This document shows, piece after piece, positions 42,248 through 51,691 of a DNA stretch of 54,549 nt. How positions within the stretch are numbered: the first letter of the stretch is position 1; every line of letters starts with the position of its first letter. The stretch is from Clostridia bacterium (GTDB lineage: Bacteria; Bacillota; Clostridia; Oscillospirales; CAG-272): contig JAFYLR010000034.1 of the NCBI GenBank assembly GCA_017550115.1, positions 1 to 54,549 of the forward strand, written 5' to 3'. The notes below the pieces were generated by a model. It was not told where the DNA came from, did not search any database, and saw nothing but the letters and a program-made list of their open reading frames with translations. A program made the position numbers and the translations under genes.

Positions 42248-43786
42248 ATGCTTAAAACCTTATCAAGTGCAGGGATAAACGGTGTTGAGGGGTATATCGT
42301 TACGGTCGAATGCAACGCTCAGCCGGGACTTAATAAATTTGACGTGGTAGGTCTGCCCGATGCCGCAATCAAGGAGGCAAAGGAGAGAGTGCGTACCGCC
42401 TGTGAGAACAGCGGATTCGCTTTTCCCGAAAGCAATCTTACCGTCAATCTTGCACCTGCTGACCGACGCAAAGAGGGTACGGGCTTTGACCTCTCGATCC
42501 TTGTTGGAATACTTGGAGCAAGCGGAGTTTCGGGGATAGGAGATCTTAGCGGAAAATGCTTTGTCGGAGAGCTTTCTCTCTCGGGGCAGATTCGTGGAGT
42601 TCGTGGAGCGCTTTGTATGTGTGCGGCGGCAAGAGACGCGGGCTTTAGTGAGTTTTATGCCCCTGCTTCAAACGCACTCGAAGCGGCGGCAGTAGATGGG
42701 ATAACCGTTTACGGAGTTGAGGACGTCCCGTCCCTTATGCTTCATTTGAGTGGCAAACAACCGCTTGTGCCCGTTAAGTGCGAAAGAGGAAGAATGAGCC
42801 GAAAAGAAAGTGCTTTTGACCTGGACTTTGCCGATATCAAGGGGCAAAGCATGGCGAAGAGAGCTATGGAGATAGCAGCTGCCGGCGGACATAATATTTT
42901 GCTGATCGGCCCTCCCGGAACGGGAAAATCAATGCTCGCAAAGCGACTTGCGTCGATTTTACCACCTCTTTCCTTTAACGAATCTATAGATACGACGAAA
43001 ATTCATTCTGTGGCGGGAACTCTGCCCGAAAATATTTCTTTACTCTCGGAGCGTCCGTTCCGTTCACCTCATCATACGATGAGCTCGGTGAGTATGGTAG
43101 GCGGAGGGACAAATCCCGTGCCGGGAGAAGTTTCTCTTGCACATAACGGTGTTCTTTTTCTTGACGAGTTTCCCGAATACAGCAAAGCGGTGACCGATTC
43201 TCTGCGTCAGCCGCTTGAAGACGGGAAGGTAACGGTCACCAGAGTCAACGGCAGAGTGACTTTCCCCTGCTCTTTTATGCTCGTTTGTGCTATGAACCCC
43301 TGTAAATGCGGATATTTCGGACACCCGACCGAAAAATGCACCTGTTCTCCGAAGGAAGTACATAAATACGTTTCACGAATAAGCGGACCTCTGCTTGACA
43401 GAATAGATATTGAGATAGAGATGCCGTCTCTTACCATTGAGGAGATGACCGATATGAGCCGAGGGGAAAGCTCGTCTCAGATAAGGGAGCGTGTTGTGGC
43501 GGCAAGAGAGAGAGCCGCAAAACGCTTTGAGGGGCTTGACGGAATTTACTGCAACGCCGCAATTCGTCCCGGAGCACCCGCCGAGCTTATAAAGATCACC
43601 GATGACTCTCTCAATCTTTTGAGAGCTTCATTTTCCTCGTGCGGTCTGTCGGCAAGAGCGTACGACCGTATTATAAGAGTTGCCAGAACTATTGCCGACC
43701 TTGATTCGAGCGAAACGGTCGAGCCGAGGCACGTGGCCGAGGCTATACAGTACCGCAGTCTTGACAGAAAATATTGGAGAAAATAA
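42248..43786 (+). CDS. YifB/ComM family Mg-chelatase-like ATPase
   Basis: 512 residues. An N-terminal Lon-like domain (about 1-170; FDVVGLPDAAIKEAKERV, RRKEGTGFDLSI) is followed by an AAA+ Mg-chelatase domain with Walker A GPPGTGKSMLAKR near 220, Walker B-type FLDEFPEY near 305 and a C-terminal lid domain. A CKCGYFG...CTC cysteine cluster is present near 355. Related ComM is a branch-migration helicase in natural transformation of Gram-negatives; the role here is not known. Downstream is a strong terminator. Confidence 0.92.
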   Translation: MLKTLSSAGINGVEGYIVTVECNAQPGLNKFDVVGLPDAAIKEAKERVRTACENSGFAFPESNLTVNLAPADRRKEGTGFDLSILVGILGASGVSGIGDLSGKCFVGELSLSGQIRGVRGALCMCAAARDAGFSEFYAPASNALEAAAVDGITVYGVEDVPSLMLHLSGKQPLVPVKCERGRMSRKESAFDLDFADIKGQSMAKRAMEIAAAGGHNILLIGPPGTGKSMLAKRLASILPPLSFNESIDTTKIHSVAGTLPENISLLSERPFRSPHHTMSSVSMVGGGTNPVPGEVSLAHNGVLFLDEFPEYSKAVTDSLRQPLEDGKVTVTRVNGRVTFPCSFMLVCAMNPCKCGYFGHPTEKCTCSPKEVHKYVSRISGPLLDRIDIEIEMPSLTIEEMTDMSRGESSSQIRERVVAARERAAKRFEGLDGIYCNAAIRPGAPAELIKITDDSLNLLRASFSSCGLSARAYDRIIRVARTIADLDSSETVEPRHVAEAIQYRSLDRKYWRK

Positions 43787-43826
43787 AAAAGAAGTTGATG
43801 TGGTTTTTCACATCAGCTTCTTTTTT
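43785..43826. terminator. Bidirectional terminator
   Basis: An A-rich left arm with GAAGTTGATGTG (43791-43802) pairing with CACATCAGCTTC (43809-43820, one mismatch) and T on the right; it lies between convergent genes. Confidence 0.85.
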
Positions 43827-43834
43827 GTTTTATA

Positions 43835-45319
43835 TTATTTGTTCAGTTCTCTGCGAGCCTCTGCGAACCAATCTACAAGCTCTTCACGGCAGATGAACAC
43901 GCCGCTATCCATTGCCTCTTTGCCTTTTCCGAGCTTCAAGAATGAATGATTTACTGTCCATACCATAGCATAGGAAAGCTGATAGCCTTGATTGAATATT
44001 TCACGGAAATCCTTAACGTAATCCAAGCTGCTTTCGTGAACATCCCATTGCCCAAATTCGCCAATGCCTATAGGCTTTCCAACCTTCATAAGATTTTCAA
44101 GGGTTCTGAGCCCGCAGTGTTCTATGATCTCAAGCTTGCCGACACCTCCCGTGTACCAGTCGCTTCCTACAAGGTCACAGTATTCATCGCCCGGATATCC
44201 CGACAAACAGTCGATTGCGAAAAAGTCGGGACAGAAGTGCCAAATAAGATTATCAAGTCCTGCTTCGGTAAACGCTTTATAAACGTATTTCCAAAGGTTG
44301 ACGAAGCATTCTTTTTCTATATAATATTTCGTACCGTCCGGGAACTTCTGAACCATAGCCCACCAGAAAGTGTTTTGAGTCATCTCGTGGAAGGGACGGT
44401 AAATTACAGGGAGACCTATCTCCTTGAAATATTTGAGGTATTCGATACAAGCGTCAAGCTCGTCTTGGAAGTTTTTATTAAACTCGGTTCCGGGCGTAAC
44501 GAGATCCCTGAAGGCGTCATCTTTACCCAAGAATCCCATGGCCTCAAAGCGTAGGCCTCCGTTGTTACCCTTATGAGCGTATCCCTCGCGATTAGGATTG
44601 TGGAAGTGTGAGCCGACGGTAAAGAACCCGCCCATCTCGGCGTATTCTACCATCTCGCAGAACTGCTGACTCTTGAGCTCGTCATTCGCCTTTTTTTCTC
44701 CGCGCATATCACGATAGAGACAGATGCCCGCCCAGCCAAGGTCAACACCGACGATACCGGGGTCATAGCCCTCTGTTCCCGCTCTGAATAGGTCAATAGA
44801 ACCTGCGTAAGGAGTTTTTATGTTACCGACAGACTCTTGTCCTATAATTACTCGGTTCGGCTCATTTTGGGCTTTTTGAAGAACGTACCAAAGCTCTTCT
44901 TTTGTATAGAGCTTAGGTTTATCAATGTCGCCCTCAAAGCCCTCTGTTATATCAACGTCCTTTATTCCCTGCTTTACAAAGTAGTCAAGGAACTCATAGC
45001 AGGACTTGTAGGACCCGTAAACGTAAAGATTTCCGTCCCTGAGTTCTGTTCTGTAGTGCGTATAGTCCATGCTCTTAGGCTCAAGAACGATATACGCGCC
45101 CTTTTCATCTCCCATTTCGGTTACGACCTCAACGGTCTCGCCGCTGAACTTGTTTAAGATATTATCAGCCAAGCGTCTTGAACAAGCACCGACCAAAATG
45201 TTGCCAACTCCACGGTTCGGAGAAGCGTCAGCTGTCGAATATATCTTATATTCGGAGATTGCTTTGCCGTTAATCTTTATACTGCAAAGACTAAGGCTCT
45301 TATTAGATGTCTGTTTCAT
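43835..45319 (-). CDS. GH26-type glycosidase without signal peptide
   Basis: 494 residues. An N-terminal domain (about 12-125) is homologous to the second domain of the lipoprotein at 51692, then a GH26 catalytic domain. The acid/base is Glu312 in YRPFHEM followed by FWW, and the likely nucleophile is Glu421 in GIGEFGQW; both match the GH26 pattern (mannanase-type clan A). It begins directly at the second domain and has no signal peptide or lipobox, unlike its paralogues. AAAGGGG precedes the ATG and its own promoter lies at 45384-45412, so it does not look like a decayed remnant. It may act inside the cell on imported oligosaccharides. Confidence 0.83.
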   Translation of the reverse strand: MKQTSNKSLSLCSIKINGKAISEYKIYSTADASPNRGVGNILVGACSRRLADNILNKFSGETVEVVTEMGDEKGAYIVLEPKSMDYTHYRTELRDGNLYVYGSYKSCYEFLDYFVKQGIKDVDITEGFEGDIDKPKLYTKEELWYVLQKAQNEPNRVIIGQESVGNIKTPYAGSIDLFRAGTEGYDPGIVGVDLGWAGICLYRDMRGEKKANDELKSQQFCEMVEYAEMGGFFTVGSHFHNPNREGYAHKGNNGGLRFEAMGFLGKDDAFRDLVTPGTEFNKNFQDELDACIEYLKYFKEIGLPVIYRPFHEMTQNTFWWAMVQKFPDGTKYYIEKECFVNLWKYVYKAFTEAGLDNLIWHFCPDFFAIDCLSGYPGDEYCDLVGSDWYTGGVGKLEIIEHCGLRTLENLMKVGKPIGIGEFGQWDVHESSLDYVKDFREIFNQGYQLSYAMVWTVNHSFLKLGKGKEAMDSGVFICREELVDWFAEARRELNK

Positions 45320-45383
45320 TTTTTCCCCTTTCGAGCTTTCACAAAAGCGTTTTGTGAATTTTTAAGCAACAGCTTATGTGCAA

Positions 45384-45412
45384 AGTTTACCATACGGACA
45401 GGATAAAGTCAA
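45384..45412 (-). promoter_or_regulatory. Promoter of the signal-less GH26 gene
   Basis: On the minus strand, TTGACT (45407-45412) and TAAACT (45384-45389) are 17 bases apart. TTGACTTT is shared with the promoters of both GH26 lipoprotein genes. Confidence 0.7.
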
Positions 45413-45445
45413 TAGTATTTTGAACTTTTATAAAATTTTTTGTAT

Positions 45446-45480
45446 AGAAAAAGAGTTGCAGCACAAATGTGCTGCAACTC
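45446..45480 (-). terminator. Terminator of rny
   Basis: Stem GAGTTGCAGCAC/GTGCTGCAACTC (45453-45464 and 45469-45480) with a 4-base loop, followed on the minus strand by TTTTTC. About 120 bases of gene-free sequence separate it from the rny stop codon. Confidence 0.9.
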
Positions 45481-45602
45481 CAATTCAATACTCATAAATA
45501 TATAATACACAGCGGCATTTTCCGCTTTACTTATTTACCTTTTAGTTTTATGTAAATATATGTGATACCTTTCGGTACATATGAGTTGTTAAGGTCGGGC
45601 GA

Positions 45603-47165
45603 TTACTTTGCGTAATCCACAGCCCTGCTTTCCCTGATAAGATTGATCTTTATCTGACCGGGATATTTGACCTCATTTTTGATCTTAACGGCAATATCAT
45701 GAGCGATAAGCTTCATGCCCTCGTCGTTTACCTCTTCGGGCTTGACCATTACGCGTATCTCTCGACCCGCCTGAATGGCAAAAGCTTTATCAACGCCTTC
45801 AAATCCTGTTGCAATCTCCTCAAGCTTCTGTAAGCGCTTGATATAATTTTCAAGATCCTCTCTGCGAGCACCGGGTCTTGCCGCTGAAATCGCATCTGCC
45901 GCTTGAACGATAATAGCAATGACCGTTTGCGGTTCAACGTCGTTGTGATGCGCTTCGATTGCATGGATAACGTCTTTGTTTTCCTTGTATTTACGTGCAG
46001 CCTCAACACCGATCTGTACGTGAGAGCCTTCAACGTCATGCGGGAATGCTTTTCCGATGTCGTGAAGCAAGCCTGCTCTTCTTGCAAGAGTGCTGTCAAC
46101 TCCAAGCTCGTCGGCAATGATGCCCGAGATGAACGCAACCTCTATAGAGTGTTGCAAAACATTCTGGCCGTAGCTGGTTCTGTAACGAAGTCTGCCAAGA
46201 AGTCGAACAAGCTCGGGATTAATTCCGTGAGCACCGACTTCAAATACTGCACTGTCGCCTGCCTGCTTGATAGAAGCTTCAACTTCTTTTCTCGCTTTTT
46301 CGACAGATTCTTCAATTCTTGCGGGGTGGATTCTTCCGTCCGAGATGAGCTTTTCAAGAGCAAGTCTTGCAATTTCTCGTCTGACGGGATCGAAGCCCGA
46401 AAGTGTGATAGCCTCGGGAGTATCGTCGATAATAAGCTCGACGCCCGTAAGCGTTTCAAGTTTCTGGATATTTCTTCCTTCTCTTCCTATGATGCGGCCC
46501 TTCATTTCCTCATTTGGCAAAGGAACAACCGAAATAGTGGCCTCGGCAACGTGGTCGGCGGCAAAACGCTGAATGGCAAGAGAGAGAATGTTTCTTGATT
46601 TCGCATTAGCTTCTTCCTTGAACTGCTCTTCAAGATCGATCATCTTCTTTGCAAGCTCATCTTTGATCTCGGTCTCGACCTTTTCGATAAGCTCAGCCTT
46701 TGCCTGCTCTGCAGAATAGCCTGAAACTTCTTCAAGACGCTTTAGGTGGAGCGAGAACAATTCGCCGATTTTTTCTCTTTCGGCTTCGTTTTCCTTTATC
46801 TTGCGATCAAGTAATTCGTTCTTTTTCTCAAGAGCTTCGGTTTTCCTATCAAGGTTTTCTTCTTTTTGATTGACTCGGCGTTCCATGTTGGAAACTTCCT
46901 TGCGTCTTTCCTTGATATCACGCTCTGCTTCGTTGCGGGACTGAAGAATTTCTTCTTTTGCCTCAAGCAAAGCTTCTTTTTTGCGAGTCTCGGCAAGCTT
47001 TTTGATTTCTTCGGCTTCTTTTTTACCGTCTTCAATAATTCGCTTCGCTTCTCGCTCAGCGGAACCGATCTTTCCCTCCGCTATGCTCTTACGCAGCACC
47101 ATACCGACAATAATGCCGGCTATCAAAGCAACAACCGCACATATTATAGGTACCAAATATTCCAT
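45603..47165 (-). CDS. rny: Ribonuclease Y
   Basis: 520 residues. An N-terminal membrane helix (about 5-23), a long Glu/Lys-rich coiled coil (about 25-180), a KH domain with [19 protein letters not shown] near 228, and an HD domain with LLHDIGKA near 365. It is the main endoribonuclease that starts mRNA decay in many Bacillota and is tethered to the membrane. The promoter is at 47241-47269. Confidence 0.97.
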   Translation of the reverse strand: MEYLVPIICAVVALIAGIIVGMVLRKSIAEGKIGSAEREAKRIIEDGKKEAEEIKKLAETRKKEALLEAKEEILQSRNEAERDIKERRKEVSNMERRVNQKEENLDRKTEALEKKNELLDRKIKENEAEREKIGELFSLHLKRLEEVSGYSAEQAKAELIEKVETEIKDELAKKMIDLEEQFKEEANAKSRNILSLAIQRFAADHVAEATISVVPLPNEEMKGRIIGREGRNIQKLETLTGVELIIDDTPEAITLSGFDPVRREIARLALEKLISDGRIHPARIEESVEKARKEVEASIKQAGDSAVFEVGAHGINPELVRLLGRLRYRTSYGQNVLQHSIEVAFISGIIADELGVDSTLARRAGLLHDIGKAFPHDVEGSHVQIGVEAARKYKENKDVIHAIEAHHNDVEPQTVIAIIVQAADAISAARPGARREDLENYIKRLQKLEEIATGFEGVDKAFAIQAGREIRVMVKPEEVNDEGMKLIAHDIAVKIKNEVKYPGQIKINLIRESRAVDYAK

Positions 47166-47240
47166 AATACACCTCCTTGTTTTTATTTTGTTTTATTCTT
47201 TTAGGGGGCGAAAGTGCAAAAAAACACTCCGCCTTATTAT

Positions 47241-47269
47241 ATTTTACACCTAAGAAGTCAACCTGTCAA
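47241..47269 (-). promoter_or_regulatory. Promoter of rny
   Basis: On the minus strand, TTGACA (47264-47269) and TAAAAT (47241-47246) are 17 bases apart. Confidence 0.85.
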
Positions 47270-47315
47270 GGTATTTATTATAAAATATTAAATATTTAAT
47301 AATAACAAATGAACG

Positions 47316-49253
47316 TTAACGCTTTTTTTGTTTTTTACTTTTGGTATTTGAAGAACTGCCCTTTTTTGCTTGGGTTTTACGAGAAGAGGGGCGTTCTCCG
47401 TCTTTTCTTTTTGGGTTTGACCCCAGCGGTCTGATAAGACATTCACCGCCAAAGCCGATAAGGTCTTCTCTTTTGGCTTCTCGCAAAGCTTCTGCAACGA
47501 GAGGCGCATTATCCTTTCGGTTAAACTGAAGAAGAGCGCGTTGCAGCTGCTTTTCTTTGTAATCTGTTGCAACATACACCTTTTTGCTATCAAGCGGGTT
47601 TATTCCCGTATAATACATGACGGTTGACGCTGTTCCGGGAGTTGGGTAAAAGTCCTGTACCTGCTCGGGAGCATAGCTGTCACGCTTCAGGCATACCGCC
47701 AACTGCACCGCATCGGCAAGACGCGAGCCCGGGTGGCTTGACATAAGGTACGGCACGAGATATTGCTCTTTTCCGAAGCTTTTTGTAAGCTCGAAAAAGC
47801 GACGGCGGAATTTTTCGTAAACGTCGAAATCGGGCTTGCCCATTTGCCTTAGAACCGCAGACGAGCAATGCTCGGGTGCGACCTTGAGCTGACCGCTTAC
47901 GTTGTCTTTCACGAGTTTTTTGAAGAATCTTTCGTCCTTATCGTACATCACGTAGTCAAATCTGATGCCCGAGCGAATAAAGACCTTTTTGACGCCCTCT
48001 ACCCTCTCGACCTCCTCTATCAAACGAATGTATTCCGAGTGGTCGACCTTCAAGTTTGGACAGGGGGTGGGTGCGAGACATTTTCTACTTGCGCAAACGC
48101 CGTCCTTTAGCTGCTTGTCGCAGGCGGGATAACGGAAGTTTGCCGTTGGGCCTCCAACGTCGTGAATATACCCCTTAAAGTCGGGCAAACGCACTATTTT
48201 CTTAACTTCCTCGACTACACTCTCGATGCTTCTTGAACGCACGGTGCGTCCCTGATGGAAAGCAAGAGCACAGAAGTTACAAGCACCAAAGCACCCTCGG
48301 TTGTGCGTGACCGAAAATCGCACTTCCTCGATTGCGGGAACGCCCCCCTCGGCTTCATATGATGGGTGATATGTCCGCATATACGGAAGTGCATATACCC
48401 TGTCAAGCTCGTCTCTCTCAAGCGGAGGCATAGGTGGATTTTGAACCAGCATCTTTTCATCATAGATCTCAACTATCGCCTTACCGCCAATAGAATCCTG
48501 ATTTTTATACTGCACCCCGAACGCTTCAGCATATTTCTTTTTGTCGGTCTTCAGCTCGTTATAATCGAAAGTGACAGCAACGGGAAAATGTATTTTTTCG
48601 TCCTTTTTTGCGAGATATACAGTTCCTTTCACGTCCCGTATCTTCTTTATCGGAACACCTTTTGAGAGAAGAGTCGCAATACGCAGGATTATATTCTCTC
48701 CCATGCCGTAAGTAAGCATATCGGCACGTGAGTCAACAAGCACCGAGCGACGAACCTTGTTATCCCAATAGTCGTAATGGGCAAAACGCCTCAGCGATGC
48801 TTCAAGACCGCCGAGGATTATCGGCACGTCACCGTATGCTTCGCGTATTCTGTTACAATAAACAATCGTTGCCCTGTCGGGACGCTTCCCCATTTTTCCG
48901 CCTGCAGAATAGTAGTCGTAAGAACGCTTTTTCTTTGCGGCGGTGTAATGAGCGACCATAGAATCTATATTTCCCGCCGTGACGAGAAATCCAAGACGAG
49001 GTCTGCCAAAGGTTTTGAAATCCTCACAGTTTTTGTAATCGGGCTGAGAAAGGATCGCAACTCTGTAGCCTGCACTCTCAAGAACTCTGGATATTATAGA
49101 CACGCCAAAGGACGGGTGGTCAACATACGCATCACCCGTTACGTAAACAAAATCCGGAGCGTCCCAGCCTCGCTCGTCCATCTCTTGTCTGGAGAGGGGT
49201 AAAAAGAGCATATCTTTCTCGGGAAAAGGCTTTTTTTCGGTTGAGTTCTTCAT
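47316..49253 (-). CDS. YgiQ family radical SAM protein
   Basis: 645 residues. The radical SAM cysteine cluster CFGACNFCALAFHQGR (near residue 327) is preceded by a B12-binding-like N-terminal region and followed by the family segment GGPTANFRYPACDKQ; the C-terminus is a Lys/Arg-rich low-complexity tail. The molecular role of YgiQ is unknown. It follows recG after 55 bases and is probably read with it. Confidence 0.92.
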   Translation of the reverse strand: MKNSTEKKPFPEKDMLFLPLSRQEMDERGWDAPDFVYVTGDAYVDHPSFGVSIISRVLESAGYRVAILSQPDYKNCEDFKTFGRPRLGFLVTAGNIDSMVAHYTAAKKKRSYDYYSAGGKMGKRPDRATIVYCNRIREAYGDVPIILGGLEASLRRFAHYDYWDNKVRRSVLVDSRADMLTYGMGENIILRIATLLSKGVPIKKIRDVKGTVYLAKKDEKIHFPVAVTFDYNELKTDKKKYAEAFGVQYKNQDSIGGKAIVEIYDEKMLVQNPPMPPLERDELDRVYALPYMRTYHPSYEAEGGVPAIEEVRFSVTHNRGCFGACNFCALAFHQGRTVRSRSIESVVEEVKKIVRLPDFKGYIHDVGGPTANFRYPACDKQLKDGVCASRKCLAPTPCPNLKVDHSEYIRLIEEVERVEGVKKVFIRSGIRFDYVMYDKDERFFKKLVKDNVSGQLKVAPEHCSSAVLRQMGKPDFDVYEKFRRRFFELTKSFGKEQYLVPYLMSSHPGSRLADAVQLAVCLKRDSYAPEQVQDFYPTPGTASTVMYYTGINPLDSKKVYVATDYKEKQLQRALLQFNRKDNAPLVAEALREAKREDLIGFGGECLIRPLGSNPKRKDGERPSSRKTQAKKGSSSNTKSKKQKKR

Positions 49254-49308
49254 TTAATTTCCTTTCTTTTGCACGATTCACATAAAACAAAATCAAAAAA
49301 CACGTTCT

Positions 49309-51477
49309 TTATGAAAGAGCTTCTGTTTTGAACATATTCTCGACAGCTTTTCGTGTTTCGGGATGCTCTGAGAGGTCGCCATCTGACGAGATAAGCTCCC
49401 TCGCACAGCGAAAAGCACTCTTGAGAAGCTCGGTATCGTTACACATATCTGCAAGACGGAACCGAAGCTCTCCGCTTTGACGTATTCCGTTTGCTCCTAA
49501 AGTTCCAAGGAAATCTCCGGGACCTCGGATAGCCAAGTCCTTCTCGGCAATGGTAAAGCCGTCATAGGTAGTCTTCATCGTCTCAAGTCGCTTTCTCGCC
49601 GACTCGCCTTTGCTCTCAGACACAAGAACGCAATAGCTCTTTCGAGTCCCTCTTCCGACTCTGCCTCGGAGCTGATGAAGCTGTGAAAGACCGAACCTCT
49701 CGGCATTCTCAACTATCATAAGAGAGGCGCGGGGAACGTTCACCCCTACCTCAATGACGGTGGTTGACACAAGAACGTCTATCTCTCCCGAGGAGAACGC
49801 TTCCATTACCGCATCCTTCTCCGCCGCTTTCATTTTTCCGTGAACAAAAGCGATTTTTTTGTCAGGGAAAATGTCTTTTAGCTCAGACGTGTATTTTACT
49901 GCACTTTTGAGAGGCGGCGTTTCCTTTTTGGTGTCAAAAAGAGTAAGCATTCCAATGTTTCTTATATCTATTTCACCTTCGGACAGAGCGTCGTCCTCTT
50001 CTTCTTTTTCTTCTATTGCGGGGCAGACGACATAGACCTGTCCGCCATCGTCTGTGATCTTCTGTATAAACGCGTTAAGACGGGTGCGATAAGCTTCATC
50101 TACGGCAAAGGTGTCAACACGTTGTCTGCCCGGAGGCAACTCGTCTATAAGTGAAAGGTCGAGATCGCCGTATAAGGTAAGGGCGAGAGATCTCGGTATC
50201 GGCGTTGCACTCATGACGAGCGTATGCGTGTGAGATCCTTTTTCGGAGAGGGCTTCTCTCTGACGTACGCCGAAGCGGTGCTGCTCGTCGGTGACCACAA
50301 GTCCAAGGTCGGAGAAACAAACGCCCTCGCTTATGAGTGCGTGTGTGCCTATTACTATGTCGGTACGCTTTTCGGGTGCTTTTTCCGAAATTGATGCATA
50401 TATTGCTTTTTTCTGAGAGGCACTGCAGGAGCCTGTGAGCAGCTTTACCTTTATGCCAAGCTTTGAAAATAAAGGCTCAAGGTCGCAAAAATGCTGATTT
50501 GCCAATATTTCGGTCGGCACCATAAGAGCCGCCTGCTTCCCGCTTTTTACAGCTATAAGCATCGCCGCCGCAGCACAAATCGTCTTGCCGCAGCCGACGT
50601 CGCCAACAAGGATACGGTGCATAGGCACCTCTCTTGCCATATCCCTTGAGATTTCTTCTATCGCACGGCTCTGTGCCCCCGTCAGCTTATACGGTAACAG
50701 AGCGATCAAATCCGAGATGTCGTTTTCCGAGCAGATCGAAGCACCTTTATCTTCTCTTGAAGTGCGTCCGAGAGAAAGACCGAGGGCAAACAAGAAAAAC
50801 TCCTCAAAGATCAGTCTCTTTTTCGCGGCTTCAAGTGCCGTCATTGAGGTGGGAGCGTGTATATTTTTCATAGCAGAGGAAGCGGGGCAAAGCTCGTTTG
50901 CCACAAGCACTTCCCTCGGTATAATATCGGCTGAGAGAGAGGTCGAGTAGAGCGAAAGAGCTTCGTGTACCGTGCGGGACACGGTGCTCTGCGTAAGTCC
51001 TTCGGTCAAGGGGTATATCGGAACGAGAGGGGGAAGCTCATAAACGCTTTCTCTTATAGGCTCACATACGGGAGATGAAAGAGAAAAAACGTCCTTTCCA
51101 GATGCGGTCTTTTTTCGCTCTATTCTGCCGTAAAACCGATAAGTTTCCCCGATACGTATCTTGTCCGCAAGATAATCCTGATTGAAATAGGTTATCTCCG
51201 CCGTTGCGCTGTCGTCATAAGCACGGAATTTCAGAAGAGACATACCTCGTCTTATCAGAGCCTTTTTGGGCGATGTGGCAACGGTAAGACAAAGAGCTGT
51301 CTTTTCCCCGTCTGTGCTTTCCATAAGCTGTCGAATATTGCCTCTGTCCTCATAGGCGCGCGGATAAAAACGCAGAAGATCATCTACCGTTTTTACGCCA
51401 AGCTTTGCAAAAGCCGCGGCACGTGCGGGACCTACACCGTTAAGTGTTTTTATATTCTCAGAACCATCGTAACTCAA
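49309..51477 (-). CDS. recG: ATP-dependent DNA helicase RecG
   Basis: 722 residues from a TTG at 51477, eight bases after GGGAGG; the GTG three codons earlier overlaps that site and is unlikely. It has an N-terminal wedge/OB domain, helicase motif I GDVGCGKT near 292, motif II DEQH near 395, and the C-terminal translocation motif GPGDFLGTLGANGIRQSGEL near 650. It reverses stalled forks and processes Holliday junctions. The promoter is at 51519-51547. Confidence 0.95.
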   Translation of the reverse strand: MSYDGSENIKTLNGVGPARAAAFAKLGVKTVDDLLRFYPRAYEDRGNIRQLMESTDGEKTALCLTVATSPKKALIRRGMSLLKFRAYDDSATAEITYFNQDYLADKIRIGETYRFYGRIERKKTASGKDVFSLSSPVCEPIRESVYELPPLVPIYPLTEGLTQSTVSRTVHEALSLYSTSLSADIIPREVLVANELCPASSAMKNIHAPTSMTALEAAKKRLIFEEFFLFALGLSLGRTSREDKGASICSENDISDLIALLPYKLTGAQSRAIEEISRDMAREVPMHRILVGDVGCGKTICAAAAMLIAVKSGKQAALMVPTEILANQHFCDLEPLFSKLGIKVKLLTGSCSASQKKAIYASISEKAPEKRTDIVIGTHALISEGVCFSDLGLVVTDEQHRFGVRQREALSEKGSHTHTLVMSATPIPRSLALTLYGDLDLSLIDELPPGRQRVDTFAVDEAYRTRLNAFIQKITDDGGQVYVVCPAIEEKEEEDDALSEGEIDIRNIGMLTLFDTKKETPPLKSAVKYTSELKDIFPDKKIAFVHGKMKAAEKDAVMEAFSSGEIDVLVSTTVIEVGVNVPRASLMIVENAERFGLSQLHQLRGRVGRGTRKSYCVLVSESKGESARKRLETMKTTYDGFTIAEKDLAIRGPGDFLGTLGANGIRQSGELRFRLADMCNDTELLKSAFRCARELISSDGDLSEHPETRKAVENMFKTEALS

Positions 51478-51518
51478 ACCACGCACCTCCCGAAGTTTTC
51501 AACATATCTTTAGATAAC

Positions 51519-51547
51519 ATTATATCTTTTAATACGTTTTCTGTCAA
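51519..51547 (-). promoter_or_regulatory. Promoter of recG-ygiQ
   Basis: On the minus strand, TTGACA (51542-51547) and TATAAT (51519-51524) are 17 bases apart. Confidence 0.85.
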
Positions 51548-51590
51548 GCACACTCTTGCCTAGGACAGCCTGTAAATTTCTATATCGGCA

Positions 51591-51619
51591 TTGACTTTTA
51601 CAGAAAAATATGTTAAAAT
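51591..51619 (+). promoter_or_regulatory. Promoter of GH26 lipoprotein gene 1
   Basis: TTGACT (51591-51596), a 17-base spacer and TAAAAT (51614-51619). Nearly the same sequence recurs at 53853-53881. Confidence 0.85.
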
Positions 51620-51691
51620 TATCATACAGTTCATAGTCTTTAACTAAAAAACTTTGATTTGAACTAAAAACACCCGAAAGGAATAATAATC

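Noticed and set aside
43835-45319. The signal-less GH26 gene as a pseudogene
   Set aside because: The frame is intact, both catalytic glutamates remain, and a promoter and ribosome binding site are present.
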